49,887 bases of DNA from Pseudomonadota bacterium (GCA_018821985.1 JAHJKP010000047.1:1-49887), one strand, 5' to 3'; counted from the first letter of the stretch, positions 1 to 8,522 are shown. Made by a program: numbers and translations. Notes: generated from the sequence alone by a model not told the origin.

Positions 1-1
1 C

Positions 2-73
2 GAGCGTTTGTTGGGCCCATTCTCAGAATTGGCCCTTGACGGAGCTACCATCGGAGGAAAAACTATTAAATGA
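2..73 (+). CDS. 3' end of an unrecognised protein-coding gene
   Basis: Frame 2 is open from the window edge to a TGA and reads as 23 residues ending in ALDGATIGGKTIK. The composition looks like real protein, and a C-terminus of the form L.LDG...GK.I is vaguely like Clp-type ATPase ends, but the piece is too short to assign. About 190 bases with no visible gene follow before the convergent ketosynthase gene. Confidence 0.3.
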   Translation, partial: ERLLGPFSELALDGATIGGKTIK

Positions 74-229
74 CCAAAAATAGAGACAGGTAACACTACA
101 ATTTCAAAGAAAAAATAGGATCTATTACGTATATAGACTGTGAATGTCAGATTAAGTGTGACGGTTTTCGCCTTAGCTATCAGATTCGATCTAAGATTCT
201 ACAGATAAGCAAAAATTTGCAATAAACCA

Positions 230-246
230 AGCAGGTGAAGCCTGCT
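230..246 (-). terminator. Possible terminator hairpin after the KS-CLF gene
   Basis: A perfect 6-bp stem (AGCAGG/CCTGCT, 5-nt loop) starts 16 nt past the stop codon of the leftward ketosynthase gene. On the minus strand it is followed by TGGTTTATT, only a weak T-rich tail. It is the best terminator candidate for the leftward ACP-KS pair, but the short stem and imperfect tract make this tentative. Confidence 0.3.
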
Positions 247-262
247 GACGAGACCATCAATT

Positions 263-2398
263 TTATTGACGCCCAAATTCCATACAGGTCACATTTTCTC
301 CAAATCCCAGAACCAGAATTTTTTCCCCGGCTGGAATCTCAGATGACTCCATAAGATGCACCGCCATCACTGCTGCAACCGCAGAGGCAGAGGCAAATTC
401 TCCAGTAAATTCCCGGTAATGGATGACAGGGATAGTGATCCCTGATTTCTCCAGGAAGCTGTCCAGCTGGGCCTGCCCTTCCTTTGCTTCAGCAGCCGGG
501 ATGCCGGCCAGGATCATTCTGCAATTTCTTTGCAGGGGCTCTTTGCCGCCCGATGCTGTAATCAGTTCATCAATAACCTGAGTGGTCTTTTTGCGAAAAA
601 AGGTGAGCTGCAGTGAGAGCTTTCCCGGCATGGCCTGGCGACAGAGATACAAGCAGCCTCCTCCATCGGCAAGGGGGGTGGCTGGCTGGAGGGAGGGGTC
701 GAAAAGCGGCGAAAACTGGCTGTGGGCTTCATCAGCGGCCAGAACAAAGGCGGAATTTGATCTGTCATCCCTGTCCAGGAAAGTGTCTGCAGCAAGCAGG
801 GCCTGTTCAAAAGAATAATCGCCACCGCTGCTGGTGATATTGGCCCCTGTTGCCTCGTGCATAATGGCTATCTGTCCTGCCGCACTGTTGTGTACCGAGC
901 CTACAAAGTCAATGGGGCTGGGAAACTGTTCCTGGCTCTGTTGCAGTTTGTCCAGAAAATCATAGGTCTCGGAGAGGGATCCCCAGCCGCTTCCCATAAA
1001 GACGCAATGCGGGGAATGGTCAAGGCCGGAATCCTTGCGGGCAGCATCAGCCAGGGCCAGGGCGATTCTGGAAAAGCGCTTGAGTCTTCGCACCTTCCGT
1101 ACCGGAAGTTGCTCTGAAATAGTCTCCAGGTCAAGGGTCCCGGCCATTGTCTCCCTTTGGCAAAACCTTTCCAAGCTTTGTTGCGTGTGTCCTGCTCCAG
1201 TGATACACGCCTTACCGAGGAGAGTCAGGCATCTGCTTTGGCCGGCAGGTTCGGGAGAAGAAAAGAGGTCAGGCTGAGCAACGATAAGACACGCGTTATT
1301 GCCGCCAAATCCCAACGAGTTGGAGAGTACCGTTGAGATGGGCAGGTCGGCAGGCTGGAGGATTGGGGTCAGCTGGCATTCGGGGTCAGGTTGCCGACAT
1401 CCGGTGTTGGCCGGTACAAACCCCTTTTGCAGGCAGATTGCGGCAATCGCTGCCTCTATGGCCCCAGATGCGGCCAGCCCGTGTCCCGTTGCCCCCTTGA
1501 TTGATGAAAGTGGAGGCGGCTGCGGGAAGATTGAGCGTACTGCTTTGGATTCAGCACGATCATTCTCCGGAGTACCGGTACCGTGCAGGTTGATATAGCC
1601 GATATCCTCTGCCTTGAGAGCTGCATTGTCTAAGGCCTTCTGCATGGCTCTGGAAGCGCCTTTGCCCTCTGGATGGGGCGATGCCGGGTGGTAGGCGTCG
1701 CAGCTCAGGCCGCAGCTCAGAATCTGGCCCAGTGGTTTTTGGGGTTTTATGGTGCTGAGTAACAACATGGCAGCACCTTCAGCAACCGACATGCCTTGTC
1801 GGTTTTTGTCAAAGGGTCTGCTGCCAAGGGGGTCAACAAGCTGCAGGGAATGAAACCCGAAATAGGTTAAATGGCAAAGTGAGTCGACGCCTCCGGCAAG
1901 AATCCATTCCGCCTTGCCGGATTGCAGCATTTTCAGGGCCATGCCGATGGCAACGGTCCCGGAAGAACAGGCGGTGGATACCGTGAGTGCCTGTCCGCTG
2001 CATTGGACTTCCCTGGCAACCTCTTCCGCAACCGTGGTCAGTCCGTGGTATCTATAGTTATGAGCGTCCCGATCCTGAGCTGCCAGCAGTTCTTCTGTGG
2101 TGAGGATGCCGCCGGTGGTAGAGCCAATGATTACCGCATCAGGCGGGTGGGTGCAGCCTTCCATGGCTTGTCTGGCGGCGGTAATGGCCAGACGGTGTGT
2201 TCGCGGGAATGTTAAATCCGGGAGGTTCTGTACCTGCCCGACTGGCAGGGGAGGAGGCTGTTGAATGGCAAAAACATGTAAGGGGCTAATGGCTGATTCG
2301 TTCTTTCTGAGAGCCTGCTCAGTGGCATCAAGCCCATAGCCCAACGGGCTGATGATACCAATTCCAACAATATAGACGTTTCTTTTTTTGCTGCTCAA
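263..2398 (-). CDS. Fused beta-ketoacyl synthase / chain-length factor (KS-CLF)
   Basis: A 711-residue protein made of two thiolase-fold ketosynthase units. The first (about residues 5-380) has the full condensing triad: C144 in TACSSG, H272 in LHGTGTPE and H306 in KGATGHG. The second (about 390-700) resembles the chain-length-factor ketosynthase domain of aryl-polyene clusters. Its active-site region reads ITSSGGDYS, with no cysteine, so it should be catalytically dead and act as the dimer partner that sets chain length. KS and CLF are normally separate genes, so the fusion gives fixed 1:1 stoichiometry. Expected role: repeated decarboxylative condensation of malonyl-ACP in the cytoplasm, paired with the dehydratase and ketoreductase at 6.6-7.8 kb. 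The start is TTG; no ATG lies between the upstream ACP stop (5 nt away) and the conserved KRNVYIVGIG N-terminus. No clear ribosome site is visible, so translation is probably coupled to the ACP gene. Confidence 0.9.
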   Translation of the reverse strand: MSSKKRNVYIVGIGIISPLGYGLDATEQALRKNESAISPLHVFAIQQPPPLPVGQVQNLPDLTFPRTHRLAITAARQAMEGCTHPPDAVIIGSTTGGILTTEELLAAQDRDAHNYRYHGLTTVAEEVAREVQCSGQALTVSTACSSGTVAIGMALKMLQSGKAEWILAGGVDSLCHLTYFGFHSLQLVDPLGSRPFDKNRQGMSVAEGAAMLLLSTIKPQKPLGQILSCGLSCDAYHPASPHPEGKGASRAMQKALDNAALKAEDIGYINLHGTGTPENDRAESKAVRSIFPQPPPLSSIKGATGHGLAASGAIEAAIAAICLQKGFVPANTGCRQPDPECQLTPILQPADLPISTVLSNSLGFGGNNACLIVAQPDLFSSPEPAGQSRCLTLLGKACITGAGHTQQSLERFCQRETMAGTLDLETISEQLPVRKVRRLKRFSRIALALADAARKDSGLDHSPHCVFMGSGWGSLSETYDFLDKLQQSQEQFPSPIDFVGSVHNSAAGQIAIMHEATGANITSSGGDYSFEQALLAADTFLDRDDRSNSAFVLAADEAHSQFSPLFDPSLQPATPLADGGGCLYLCRQAMPGKLSLQLTFFRKKTTQVIDELITASGGKEPLQRNCRMILAGIPAAEAKEGQAQLDSFLEKSGITIPVIHYREFTGEFASASAVAAVMAVHLMESSEIPAGEKILVLGFGENVTCMEFGRQ

Positions 2399-2403
2399 GG
2401 AGA

Positions 2404-2661
2404 TTATTTGGGAGAGTTTTTACGGATATAATCAGCGAGTGAGGAAAGGGAGGAAAAAATCTTTTCGGCGATTTCTTTGTTGTTGATAATCACGCCGTAA
2501 TCCTTTTCAACCATGACCACAATTTCCAGAACATCAATGGAGTCGATACCTAGCTCCCCGCCCACCAGCTGTGCGTTTTCGTCAAACTCTTCCGGAGTAA
2601 CATCTGTCAGGTTAAGGATTTCAATAAGTCTTTTTTTAAGTTCTTCTGTTAAGTTATCCAT
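2404..2661 (-). CDS. Acyl carrier protein
   Basis: An 85-residue acidic four-helix carrier protein. Serine 41 in the GIDSIDVLEI motif is the predicted 4'-phosphopantetheine attachment site, and length and helix pattern match PP-binding ACPs. It lies 5 nt upstream of the KS-CLF gene on the same strand, so the two are co-transcribed, and it is probably the carrier on which that synthase extends the chain. It is one of three ACPs linked to the lipid locus (the others at 16.5 and 43.7 kb). The three differ clearly in sequence, which suggests separate partners. It is not the housekeeping AcpP, since no fab/acp housekeeping context is present. Confidence 0.9.
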   Translation of the reverse strand: MDNLTEELKKRLIEILNLTDVTPEEFDENAQLVGGELGIDSIDVLEIVVMVEKDYGVIINNKEIAEKIFSSLSSLADYIRKNSPK

Positions 2662-2738
2662 GGCCCTATTATTGTAATATTTATTACCTTATCGGCTGCT
2701 GTGAAGAGCGGCGGGGAAATTTATTATCACTGTCTCAT

Positions 2739-2766
2739 AACGAACTGGAAAGATGAACAGTTCGTT
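2739..2766. promoter_or_regulatory. 9-bp dyad upstream of the ACP/KS-CLF pair
   Basis: AACGAACTG and its exact complement CAGTTCGTT are separated by 10 nt, about 80 nt upstream of the leftward ACP start. The rest of the stretch from 2662 to 3002 is AT-rich with no convincing gene. The dyad could be an operator or a transcript hairpin; the sequence does not say which. Confidence 0.35.
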
Positions 2767-3002
2767 TCAGTAATCAAGAGTATATATGAAAAGAAAAAAA
2801 ATAACGACTGGAAATATTTGTCATATGCTTTGCTGGAAGTGCAAATATTTTTAGGATAATCAATGCCAGAATTGAAAATACTACAGCCATCAATATCGAA
2901 GTCGATTAGAGGCGATTTACCTATGAAGAGGAAGATTTTCAAAAAGTGGTGCCCAAGATTTGTAAAACTAACTGACTAAAATACCTCGCCAAGAAAAAAA
3001 GA

Positions 3003-3625
3003 TTAAAGGGCGGAGAAGGACTTGTCGAGGTCAACGATTCTGGAAGTGCCGTCATAATCTCTGGTTACCACCTCTTCAAGTTGAGAGATCCTTTTTACCA
3101 GGGTTTTCAGTTTATTCAGGTTGCTTTTGATACCTTCCATTTCTCTGTACGGTTCAGAGTCCTGTTCAAAATCGTCCTGAAGAAGTTCCAAGTTGCCCAT
3201 GGCCACAAACAGCGGGCTGTTCATCTCATGGGCCACCGTTCCGGCCAGAGCCTTTATCGATTCCAGCTTTTCTCTGGCATGGGCCTTTTGTCTGTCCTGT
3301 AAAAAGCCTGTGGTGACTGCCACGATGTTAAACAGGCCGATCTCCAGAAGTCGATCCAGGTCATCTGGAGTAAAACCTCACCAGTGGAACGCTGAATATG
3401 TGAGATAAAAAGCTGTGATGCTCAGGGCGGTAATAACTGCCCAATGCAGACCATACCAGAATGCACTGAGGATGATCGGTAGAAAATACAGCTCTCGAGC
3501 CACTATGTGTCCTTTCTCAAAGTCGCGGGAAACAAGGAGGTGCAGTCCACTGATCCCGATGACATAAGAACAATGGTCAGCAACCTTTGTTTGTCCTGGG
3601 GTTGTTGAATATTCGTAAAAAACAT
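3003..3625 (-). pseudogene. Decayed membrane sensor histidine kinase (HisKA part only)
   Basis: Read leftward from an ATG with a good GGAG ribosome site, the frames join into one protein: a short N-terminus, two or three membrane segments (ISGLHLLV..., ELYFLPIILSAFWYGLHWAV...), a linker (DDLDRLLEIGLFNIVAVTTGF), then a HisKA dimerisation helix with the H-box AHEMNSPL. Two lesions break it: a frameshift near 3560-3566 and an in-frame TGA at 3378-3380, right after a tryptophan codon. The frame ends 70 residues after the H-box with no HATPase catalytic domain. What remains is a kinase-dead relic. A degraded NtrC-type regulator lies next to it on the other strand. Confidence 0.75.
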
Positions 3626-3734
3626 CTTTGTCTCCGCAGGATTATTTTATCTGGCAGCATTCAGCGTTTTCTGCATGTGCAGATATTCCTTGTGGCTTAT
3701 TTTTTCCTCAAGCGTTACTCAAAAAAATAAAAAT

Positions 3735-4064
3735 GACATTAAAGGCTTTCATCCTCAGAGCCTGGTACTGATGACCCGATATTCCTGACCGGGCAACATC
3801 AGGGAGCTGGAAAATAGTATTAAACGGGCGGTCATCCTCTGCCTTGGTGAGCAGATCAGCCCCAAAGAACTGCCGCCTCAAATGCTGCCAACAGACTTTC
3901 AGCTCTACGATGAGCCGGCAAGCATATCCGTTGGCCAGACTTTAAAGAATGTGGAACGCGAAGCCATTCGCGCAACTCTTGAACAGACCGAAGGAAATAA
4001 ATCGAAAAATGCAAAACTGCCTGGCATTGCTCACCAGACTTGGCTCAGTTTGTCCTGCCAATAG
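3735..4064 (+). pseudogene. 3' remnant of an NtrC-family sigma-54 response regulator
   Basis: The frame carries the end of an AAA+ sigma-54 activator domain (the PGNIRELENSIKRAV motif) and then a Fis-type DNA-binding end (LKNVEREAIRATLEQTEGNKSKNAKLPGIAHQT). An in-frame TGA at 3786-3788 replaces the invariant tryptophan of the WPGN(I/V)REL motif. The receiver domain and most of the ATPase domain are missing, and the last residues (WLSLSCQ) no longer match the recognition helix. It is a truncated relic, probably of the same two-component pair as the neighbouring kinase remnant. The 145 bases that follow, up to 4209, hold nothing I recognise. Confidence 0.75.
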
Positions 4065-4209
4065 AGATCCGAACCACCAACCCTGGGGATTTTACCTATC
4101 TCTGTAGTCAGTGTGCAAGGTCGGTCAAGGGGCTGCTCTGTGAGGGCAGAAGAAACTCACCCGCCCCTCTGGCAGTAATGGGCCATAATCAGGGTCATTA
4201 AGGGCGTAT

Positions 4210-5445
4210 TCATTGTTTGTTATCCTTAGATATAGAATGGAGTTGTACTGGGCTGACGGTCTGGCAAGAACCGCCACATCCGCAATCTATATCCGCTGTT
4301 GGTTTATGGCCATGAGCGTGACCGTGACTGTCTCCGGTGGAACAGGATCCGGATGTGCAGCCACAGCCTTTTCCATTGCTGAACCAGCCCATGAAGATGG
4401 TGTACAGAGGGTGGATAGAGAGGGCGAGCAGGACAAACGTTGCAGATGTCATCAGCCAGCCGGGCAGGATTTCGGCAGCCTTCCCGACAACGGCAACGGC
4501 CGAGATACCAAAGGAGAGGTAGACGGCATCGACTGCAAGACCGCAAAGTACACTAATGACGGCAATGGAAGACAGGTATAAAACTGTTGCCCGCTTACCA
4601 AGAAGGCCAACCAGTACGGAAAGGGAGGTAATATTCGTGGCCGGGCCGACCAGCAGAAAGACCAGGGCTGTTCCCGGGCTTACCCCTTTCATGATAAAGG
4701 CAGCTGCAATGGGAGTTGAGGCCGTGGCACAGATATAGAGCGGGATGCCAAATGTCAGCATGAGCAGCATGGACAGAAGTCCGCCGCCTAAGTATCTGCC
4801 TATCACTGCGTCGGGAACCAGGACACTGATCAGTCCTGCCAGCAGAATACCGACAAAAAACCAGCCGGCAAGATCAGCCCAGAGATCAGTAGCCGCATAT
4901 TTGACGCCTATGTTGAGTTTTTCAAGGAGACCATGATGGTGTTTATGATCCTTGGGAGGGCAGTCTATTCCATCACAACAGTTGTCTATGGGACAGCTCA
5001 GATCAGGACTTGCTTGTTTGGTTTTGTCGGGAGGATTAAACAGGTTTTCCGTACATCCGGCTACAAAGGCGGAAAGAAAGGCGGATAGTGGCCGGGCAAT
5101 GGTCATGATGGGATCAAGCAGGGCCCAGGTAATTGAAATGGAGTCCACGCCGGATTCCGGGGTGGAAATGAGAAAGGCCGTGGTGGCCCCATTGTTGGCC
5201 CCCTGTTTTTTCAGTGAGGCTGCTGCCGGTAACACACCGCATGAACAGAGCGGAATAGGAATACCAAGAAGAGCTGCCTTAAATACTGAGCTGAAACGAC
5301 CTTCCCCCAGATGGGCTGCCACGTAGGCCGGAGATAAGAACATCTTGAGCATCCCGCCAACCAGGAGGCCAAACAGGATATAGACTGAGGCCTGCTGCAA
5401 CATGTGCCAAGAGGCAAGCAGAACGTTATAGATAAAGTCTAGCAT
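4210..5445 (-). CDS. SO_0444-type Cu/Zn efflux permease (ArsP_1/DUF318 family)
   Basis: A 411-residue inner-membrane permease with about eight hydrophobic segments in two blocks, split by a hydrophilic Cys/His loop (CPIDNCCDGIDCPPKDHKHHH). The first block has the hallmark IPLCSCGVLP motif; the second has the repeat-like GIPLYICATASTP and LLVGPATN motifs of the PF03773 family. The C-terminal tail is metal-binding in character (GCGCTSGSCSTGDSHGHAHGH... and CGCGGSC). The family exports metals; the SO_0444 subgroup is associated with copper and zinc. The start lies 2 nt after the stop of the ArsR-type regulator, so the two form an operon repressed from the site at 5849-5868. Substrate is inferred from the Cys/His content and family only. 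Confidence 0.85.
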   Translation of the reverse strand: MLDFIYNVLLASWHMLQQASVYILFGLLVGGMLKMFLSPAYVAAHLGEGRFSSVFKAALLGIPIPLCSCGVLPAAASLKKQGANNGATTAFLISTPESGVDSISITWALLDPIMTIARPLSAFLSAFVAGCTENLFNPPDKTKQASPDLSCPIDNCCDGIDCPPKDHKHHHGLLEKLNIGVKYAATDLWADLAGWFFVGILLAGLISVLVPDAVIGRYLGGGLLSMLLMLTFGIPLYICATASTPIAAAFIMKGVSPGTALVFLLVGPATNITSLSVLVGLLGKRATVLYLSSIAVISVLCGLAVDAVYLSFGISAVAVVGKAAEILPGWLMTSATFVLLALSIHPLYTIFMGWFSNGKGCGCTSGSCSTGDSHGHAHGHKPTADIDCGCGGSCQTVSPVQLHSISKDNKQ

Positions 5446-5447
5446 AA

Positions 5448-5828
5448 TTATATTTCCTCCCTGAGGTGTTCTAAGGCCAGATGGATGAGTGCGCTGACAT
5501 GATTATCATTGAGTCGATAATAGAGGATCGGTCCTTCACGACGATTGGTCACAAGTTGTTGTTGTCTCAGTTGACGTAACTGATGACTGACAGCGGATTC
5601 GCTCACCCCGACAAACATAGCCAGATCACAGACACACATCTCCTCACGATCAAGAGCCCGAAGAATGCGAAGACGATTGGGGTCACCCATGGCCTTGAAC
5701 AAGTCCGCCAACTGCTCATTCTCTCTTAAGGGCAAAGCATGTTCTCTTGCGGCCTGAACCCTTTCCTGATGGATACACCTGCATTCACACTGTTCACTTT
5801 GCCCCAATAGACTTTCTTCTTTTTTCAT
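5448..5828 (-). CDS. ArsR/SmtB-family metal-responsive repressor
   Basis: About 126 residues forming a winged helix-turn-helix (MGDPNRLRILRAL... VSESAVSHQLRQLRQQQLV... EGPILYYRLND). Three possible metal sites are visible: an N-terminal CECRC cluster, the ELCVCDL-like CVCDLA motif on the helix used by ArsR/CadC sensors, and DNHVSALIHLALEH near the C-terminus, which matches the alpha-5 zinc site of SmtB/CzrA proteins. Binding of metal should release it from the operator and induce the efflux permease that begins 2 nt downstream. Two adjacent ATG codons are possible; the second (5828) has better spacing from the AGAGG ribosome site, while 5831 would add one methionine. Confidence 0.88.
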   Translation of the reverse strand: MKKEESLLGQSEQCECRCIHQERVQAAREHALPLRENEQLADLFKAMGDPNRLRILRALDREEMCVCDLAMFVGVSESAVSHQLRQLRQQQLVTNRREGPILYYRLNDNHVSALIHLALEHLREEI

Positions 5829-5848
5829 CATTACCTCTATATTTTATC

Positions 5849-5868
5849 ATATGACCATATGCTCATAT
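5849..5868. promoter_or_regulatory. ArsR/SmtB-type operator
   Basis: A 20-bp imperfect inverted repeat, ATATGACC-ATAT-GCTCATAT, with one mismatch between the arms, sits 20 nt upstream of the repressor start. It resembles the ATATGAnC...GnTCATAT sites bound by SmtB/CzrA-type proteins, so autoregulation is expected. A run of 11 C residues follows at 5875-5885. Confidence 0.65.
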
Positions 5869-6014
5869 ATAAAGCCCCCCCCCCCTCGCAGATTGTCAAG
5901 TATGATAAATACAAAACAGCACCCTGCAGACTCCCGTCCTGCTGTCTAAAAACAAGGCGGTCTTTTTCATCCCATACTCTCCCTTCTGTTTAATATTAAG
6001 ACATCGAGGAAATC

Positions 6015-6500
6015 TGCCGTCAATGTTTTCTCAGTTTACGTTTGGTAGCCCAATGGTTCTCATTGCGACAATTGTGGAATCTAAACCTCGATTTTTTTTC
6101 GGTACAATTTTCTAAGACACCCAAAAGCCGTTGCAGTTTTAGTTTAATGCAATTTGACATATAATAAACCAGAAGTATGGCGCAAACGCCTTGGGCTTGC
6201 AACGAATTCTTGAATTTGGTAGTTACTGAACCGTTTGGGCATGGTTTCATAAGTTGTGACGAGCGATGGTTCGTTCGGGTCGAGATTGCCTTAATGGCAC
6301 TATTGAAGTAGATGAGTCTTTTCTCGGTGGAGAAAAAGCAGGAAAATGAGGTGGTGGTATAGTAAGCAAAGACCTTGTTGTGATTTTTGCCCAGATGGAT
6401 GGTGGGAAGCTTCGAAGAATTTGTCTCCAGCGAGTGCCAAATGCATCTGAAAAGAGTTTGGAAAGTGCTATTCAAAACATATAAGAAATTTATGGGAGAA
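6015..6500 (+). mobile_element. Remnant of an IS1595-family transposase
   Basis: Joining frames recovers a typical IS1595/ISSod11-like transposase: an N-terminal zinc-finger fragment (CDNCG), the linker QKYGANALGLQRILEFGSY.TVWAWFHKL, and the DDE-type core start LNGTIEVDESFLGGEKAGK followed by VSKDLVVIFAQMDGGKLRR. At least five in-frame stops interrupt it. Several are consistent with C-to-T or G-to-A change, for example TGA in place of the tryptophan expected in NAIWHI and in place of the arginines expected after HKL and GEKAGK. The frame dies at about 6490 and no clear terminal inverted repeats were found, so the element is dead and truncated. It lies just upstream of the rightward lipid genes and may mark an old rearrangement. 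Confidence 0.75.
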
Positions 6501-6646
6501 AATCTGTATAGGCGTCAAGATTCAACTAATAAGGACAACATATAGTATGTGCTTGAGTCAAGTTCATACCCAGTTAATAATACTATGGGCTTGCCAGTTT
6601 TTCCGGGCCGGATCAAAATCAAAAAACGAGACAAGTTGTGGAATTC

Positions 6647-7081
6647 ATGATAACAGCAGAACTTTCGGGTATTACTCTCGAAGACTTGATCCCGCATCGT
6701 GGCCGCATGGTGCTGATTGATGATATTCTGGAGGTCGATTCCAGCCATGCCCTTACGGCTTCTGTGATGAGCGCATCCTACCCCCTGGCCGATGCAAACG
6801 GTGTGCATCCGTTGATCATGGTGGAGCTGGCAGCCCAGACTGCCGGGGTGTGTAATGGTCTGGACCGCATTAAAACCAAGGGCATTGATTCGCTTAAGAT
6901 GGGCTGGTTGGTGGGGGTGAAGCGGGCACAGTTTTATATTGAGTATATTCCTCTGGGCAGTACGGTTTTCACCCGTTCCGAGAACAGTCACAACTATGAA
7001 AATCTGCGGGAAGTTTCCTGTGTGGTACATCTGGATAAGAGACTTATTGGAGAAGTGACATTACAACTTTTTCAGGCATAA
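6647..7081 (+). CDS. ApeP-like 3-hydroxyacyl-ACP dehydratase (hotdog fold)
   Basis: About 144 residues of the FabZ/ApeP hotdog type. The catalytic pair is visible as the histidine in LIPHRGRMVLIDDI and the glutamate in HPLIMVELAAQ. The protein removes water from 3-hydroxyacyl-ACP to give the trans-2-enoyl chain. With the ketoreductase 9 nt downstream and no enoyl reductase anywhere in the window, repeated cycles would leave conjugated double bonds, as in aryl polyenes and flexirubins. It opens the long rightward gene array. ATG at 6647 is preferred; an in-frame GTG at 6638 would add three residues, and neither has a strong ribosome site. Confidence 0.85.
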   Translation: MITAELSGITLEDLIPHRGRMVLIDDILEVDSSHALTASVMSASYPLADANGVHPLIMVELAAQTAGVCNGLDRIKTKGIDSLKMGWLVGVKRAQFYIEYIPLGSTVFTRSENSHNYENLREVSCVVHLDKRLIGEVTLQLFQA

Positions 7082-7090
7082 CAATATATT

Positions 7091-7828
7091 ATGAAAGAAA
7101 AAAACAACCAAAAAGTGGCTATCGTTACTGGGGCAGCCAAGGGAATCGGCAGGGCCATTGCCGTGGAGCTTGCCTTGGCCGGATATTATACGGTGATCAA
7201 TTACTTGTCTGATGAGGCTGGGGCGGAGCATACCCTGGCAATGGTGGAAGAGGCTGGAAGTTGTGGCGAGGTCTATCCTTTTGATGTCCGGGATGGCCGG
7301 AAGGCGGAAGCGGTGATTGAAGACATTGCTCAGCGGCTGGGCAGGATTGATGTCCTGGTCAATAATGCCGGAATCATCCATGACGGTCTGTTCATGATGA
7401 TGGAACCGGAGAGCTGGCACTCCGTGCTTGATACCAGTCTCACCGGCTTTTATAATATGACCCGGCCGGTCATCGAAAAAATGGTGCGCAGCCGCAGCGG
7501 GGTGGTGATCTCCCTGTCGTCGGCCTCGGCCCTTATGCCCAATCGCGGTCAGGCAAATTATTCGGCGGCCAAGGCCGGACTGACCGCGGCCAGCCGGGTG
7601 GTAGCCTCGGAAGTGGCCCGTCTGGGTATTCGAGTCAACGTGGTGGCCCCTGGCCTTATTGAGACCGATATGATTAAGGATGCCCCCAAGGAGTATATAA
7701 AAAATTTGATTCCCATGGCCCGGATCGGCAGACCTGATGAGGTGGCAAAAGTTGTGGCCTTCCTCTGTTCCGACGATGCTTCTTATGTGACTGGACAGGT
7801 TCTCTCGGTCAATGGCGGGATGTGTTAG
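7091..7828 (+). CDS. FabG-like 3-oxoacyl-ACP reductase
   Basis: A 245-residue short-chain dehydrogenase. It has the NAD(P)-binding TGAAKGIG near residue 14, the structural NNAG motif, the catalytic serine region SLSSAS and YSAAK (Tyr-Lys of the Ser-Tyr-Lys set), and the C-terminal [12 protein letters not shown] common to FabG. It should reduce 3-oxoacyl-ACP to 3-hydroxyacyl-ACP for the dehydratase encoded 9 nt upstream. Pairing with a dedicated dehydratase marks it as the ketoreductase of the polyene/lipid pathway rather than housekeeping FabG. The LolA-like gene follows after 2 nt. Confidence 0.9.
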   Translation: MKEKNNQKVAIVTGAAKGIGRAIAVELALAGYYTVINYLSDEAGAEHTLAMVEEAGSCGEVYPFDVRDGRKAEAVIEDIAQRLGRIDVLVNNAGIIHDGLFMMMEPESWHSVLDTSLTGFYNMTRPVIEKMVRSRSGVVISLSSASALMPNRGQANYSAAKAGLTAASRVVASEVARLGIRVNVVAPGLIETDMIKDAPKEYIKNLIPMARIGRPDEVAKVVAFLCSDDASYVTGQVLSVNGGMC

Positions 7829-7830
7829 CC

Positions 7831-8430
7831 ATGCGCTCCTTGATAGTGGTGCTGTTCCTGGCAGCAGGCCTTGGATTTTTGTCTCCGGCCCAGGCGCAGG
7901 ATGCCGCAGGTCTTTCTCCTGTGCGCGTGGACTCTGTGCAGGCTGAATTCACCCAGGAAAAACATCTGCCCATCCTTGTTCGTCCTATTATCTCTAAAGG
8001 GACCTTTGTGTTTCAGGCACCTGCATCCTTACGCTGGGAATATCTCTCGCCCGTACACACCGTTCTGCTTATGGATGATGGCCGGACCCGTAAATTCATA
8101 GAGCGTAATGGCCAATTTGTCGAAGAACAGGGAATGGGCGTGGATTCCATGGCGATTGTCCTCCAGGAGATCACCGGCTGGCTTGATGGGCATATCAGTG
8201 ACACCCCCACCTTTAAGGCCAAGGTCCAGGAGGGGGGGCTCATCGTGCTCACCCCGAAAGAAGCGGCGCTGGCCAGGATCATCAGCCGTATTGAATTAAG
8301 GCTGGCAGGCCAGTCCGGTCTGATGGAATCGGTAACGCTCTATGAAGGGCCGGATTCCTTTACCAAATTGATTTTTTCCCATGGTGTCTTGAATGAGAAG
8401 ATTCCGGCAGCAACATTTATGAAACCATGA
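7831..8430 (+). CDS. LolA-like periplasmic lipoprotein/lipid carrier
   Basis: A 199-residue protein with a clear signal peptide (MRSLIVVLFLAAGLGFLSPAQA, predicted cleavage before QDAAG). The mature part matches LolA-type carriers: VQAEFTQEKHL at the start, an SKGTFVFQAPASLRWEY strand pair, then MDDGRTRKFIERNGQF. LolA folds are half-barrels that hold lipid chains while crossing the periplasm. Dedicated LolA homologues are regular members of aryl-polyene clusters, where they are thought to help move the product to the outer membrane. The start is ATG at 7831; an in-frame GTG at 7822 would overlap the fabG-like gene but would add nothing to the signal peptide. Confidence 0.8.
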   Translation: MRSLIVVLFLAAGLGFLSPAQAQDAAGLSPVRVDSVQAEFTQEKHLPILVRPIISKGTFVFQAPASLRWEYLSPVHTVLLMDDGRTRKFIERNGQFVEEQGMGVDSMAIVLQEITGWLDGHISDTPTFKAKVQEGGLIVLTPKEAALARIISRIELRLAGQSGLMESVTLYEGPDSFTKLIFSHGVLNEKIPAATFMKP

Positions 8431-8522
8431 AGGGTACCTTGAAAAATAAGGATTTTCGTTCAAGATCAAGGCATGCGAAAAATTTTACCGCAGGCATATA
8501 CTAATATTCTGAGGATAAAATT

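Noticed and set aside
2727-2942. A 71-codon minus-strand frame and short plus-strand frames in the leader of the ACP gene
   Set aside because: AT-rich, no ribosome site and no recognisable family; they are better explained as chance frames.
3378-6360. Possible UGA recoding, since several TGA codons replace Trp or Arg
   Set aside because: They occur only in sequences that also have frameshifts or truncations, and TGA clearly ends intact genes (e.g. 9243-9245, 13132-13134).
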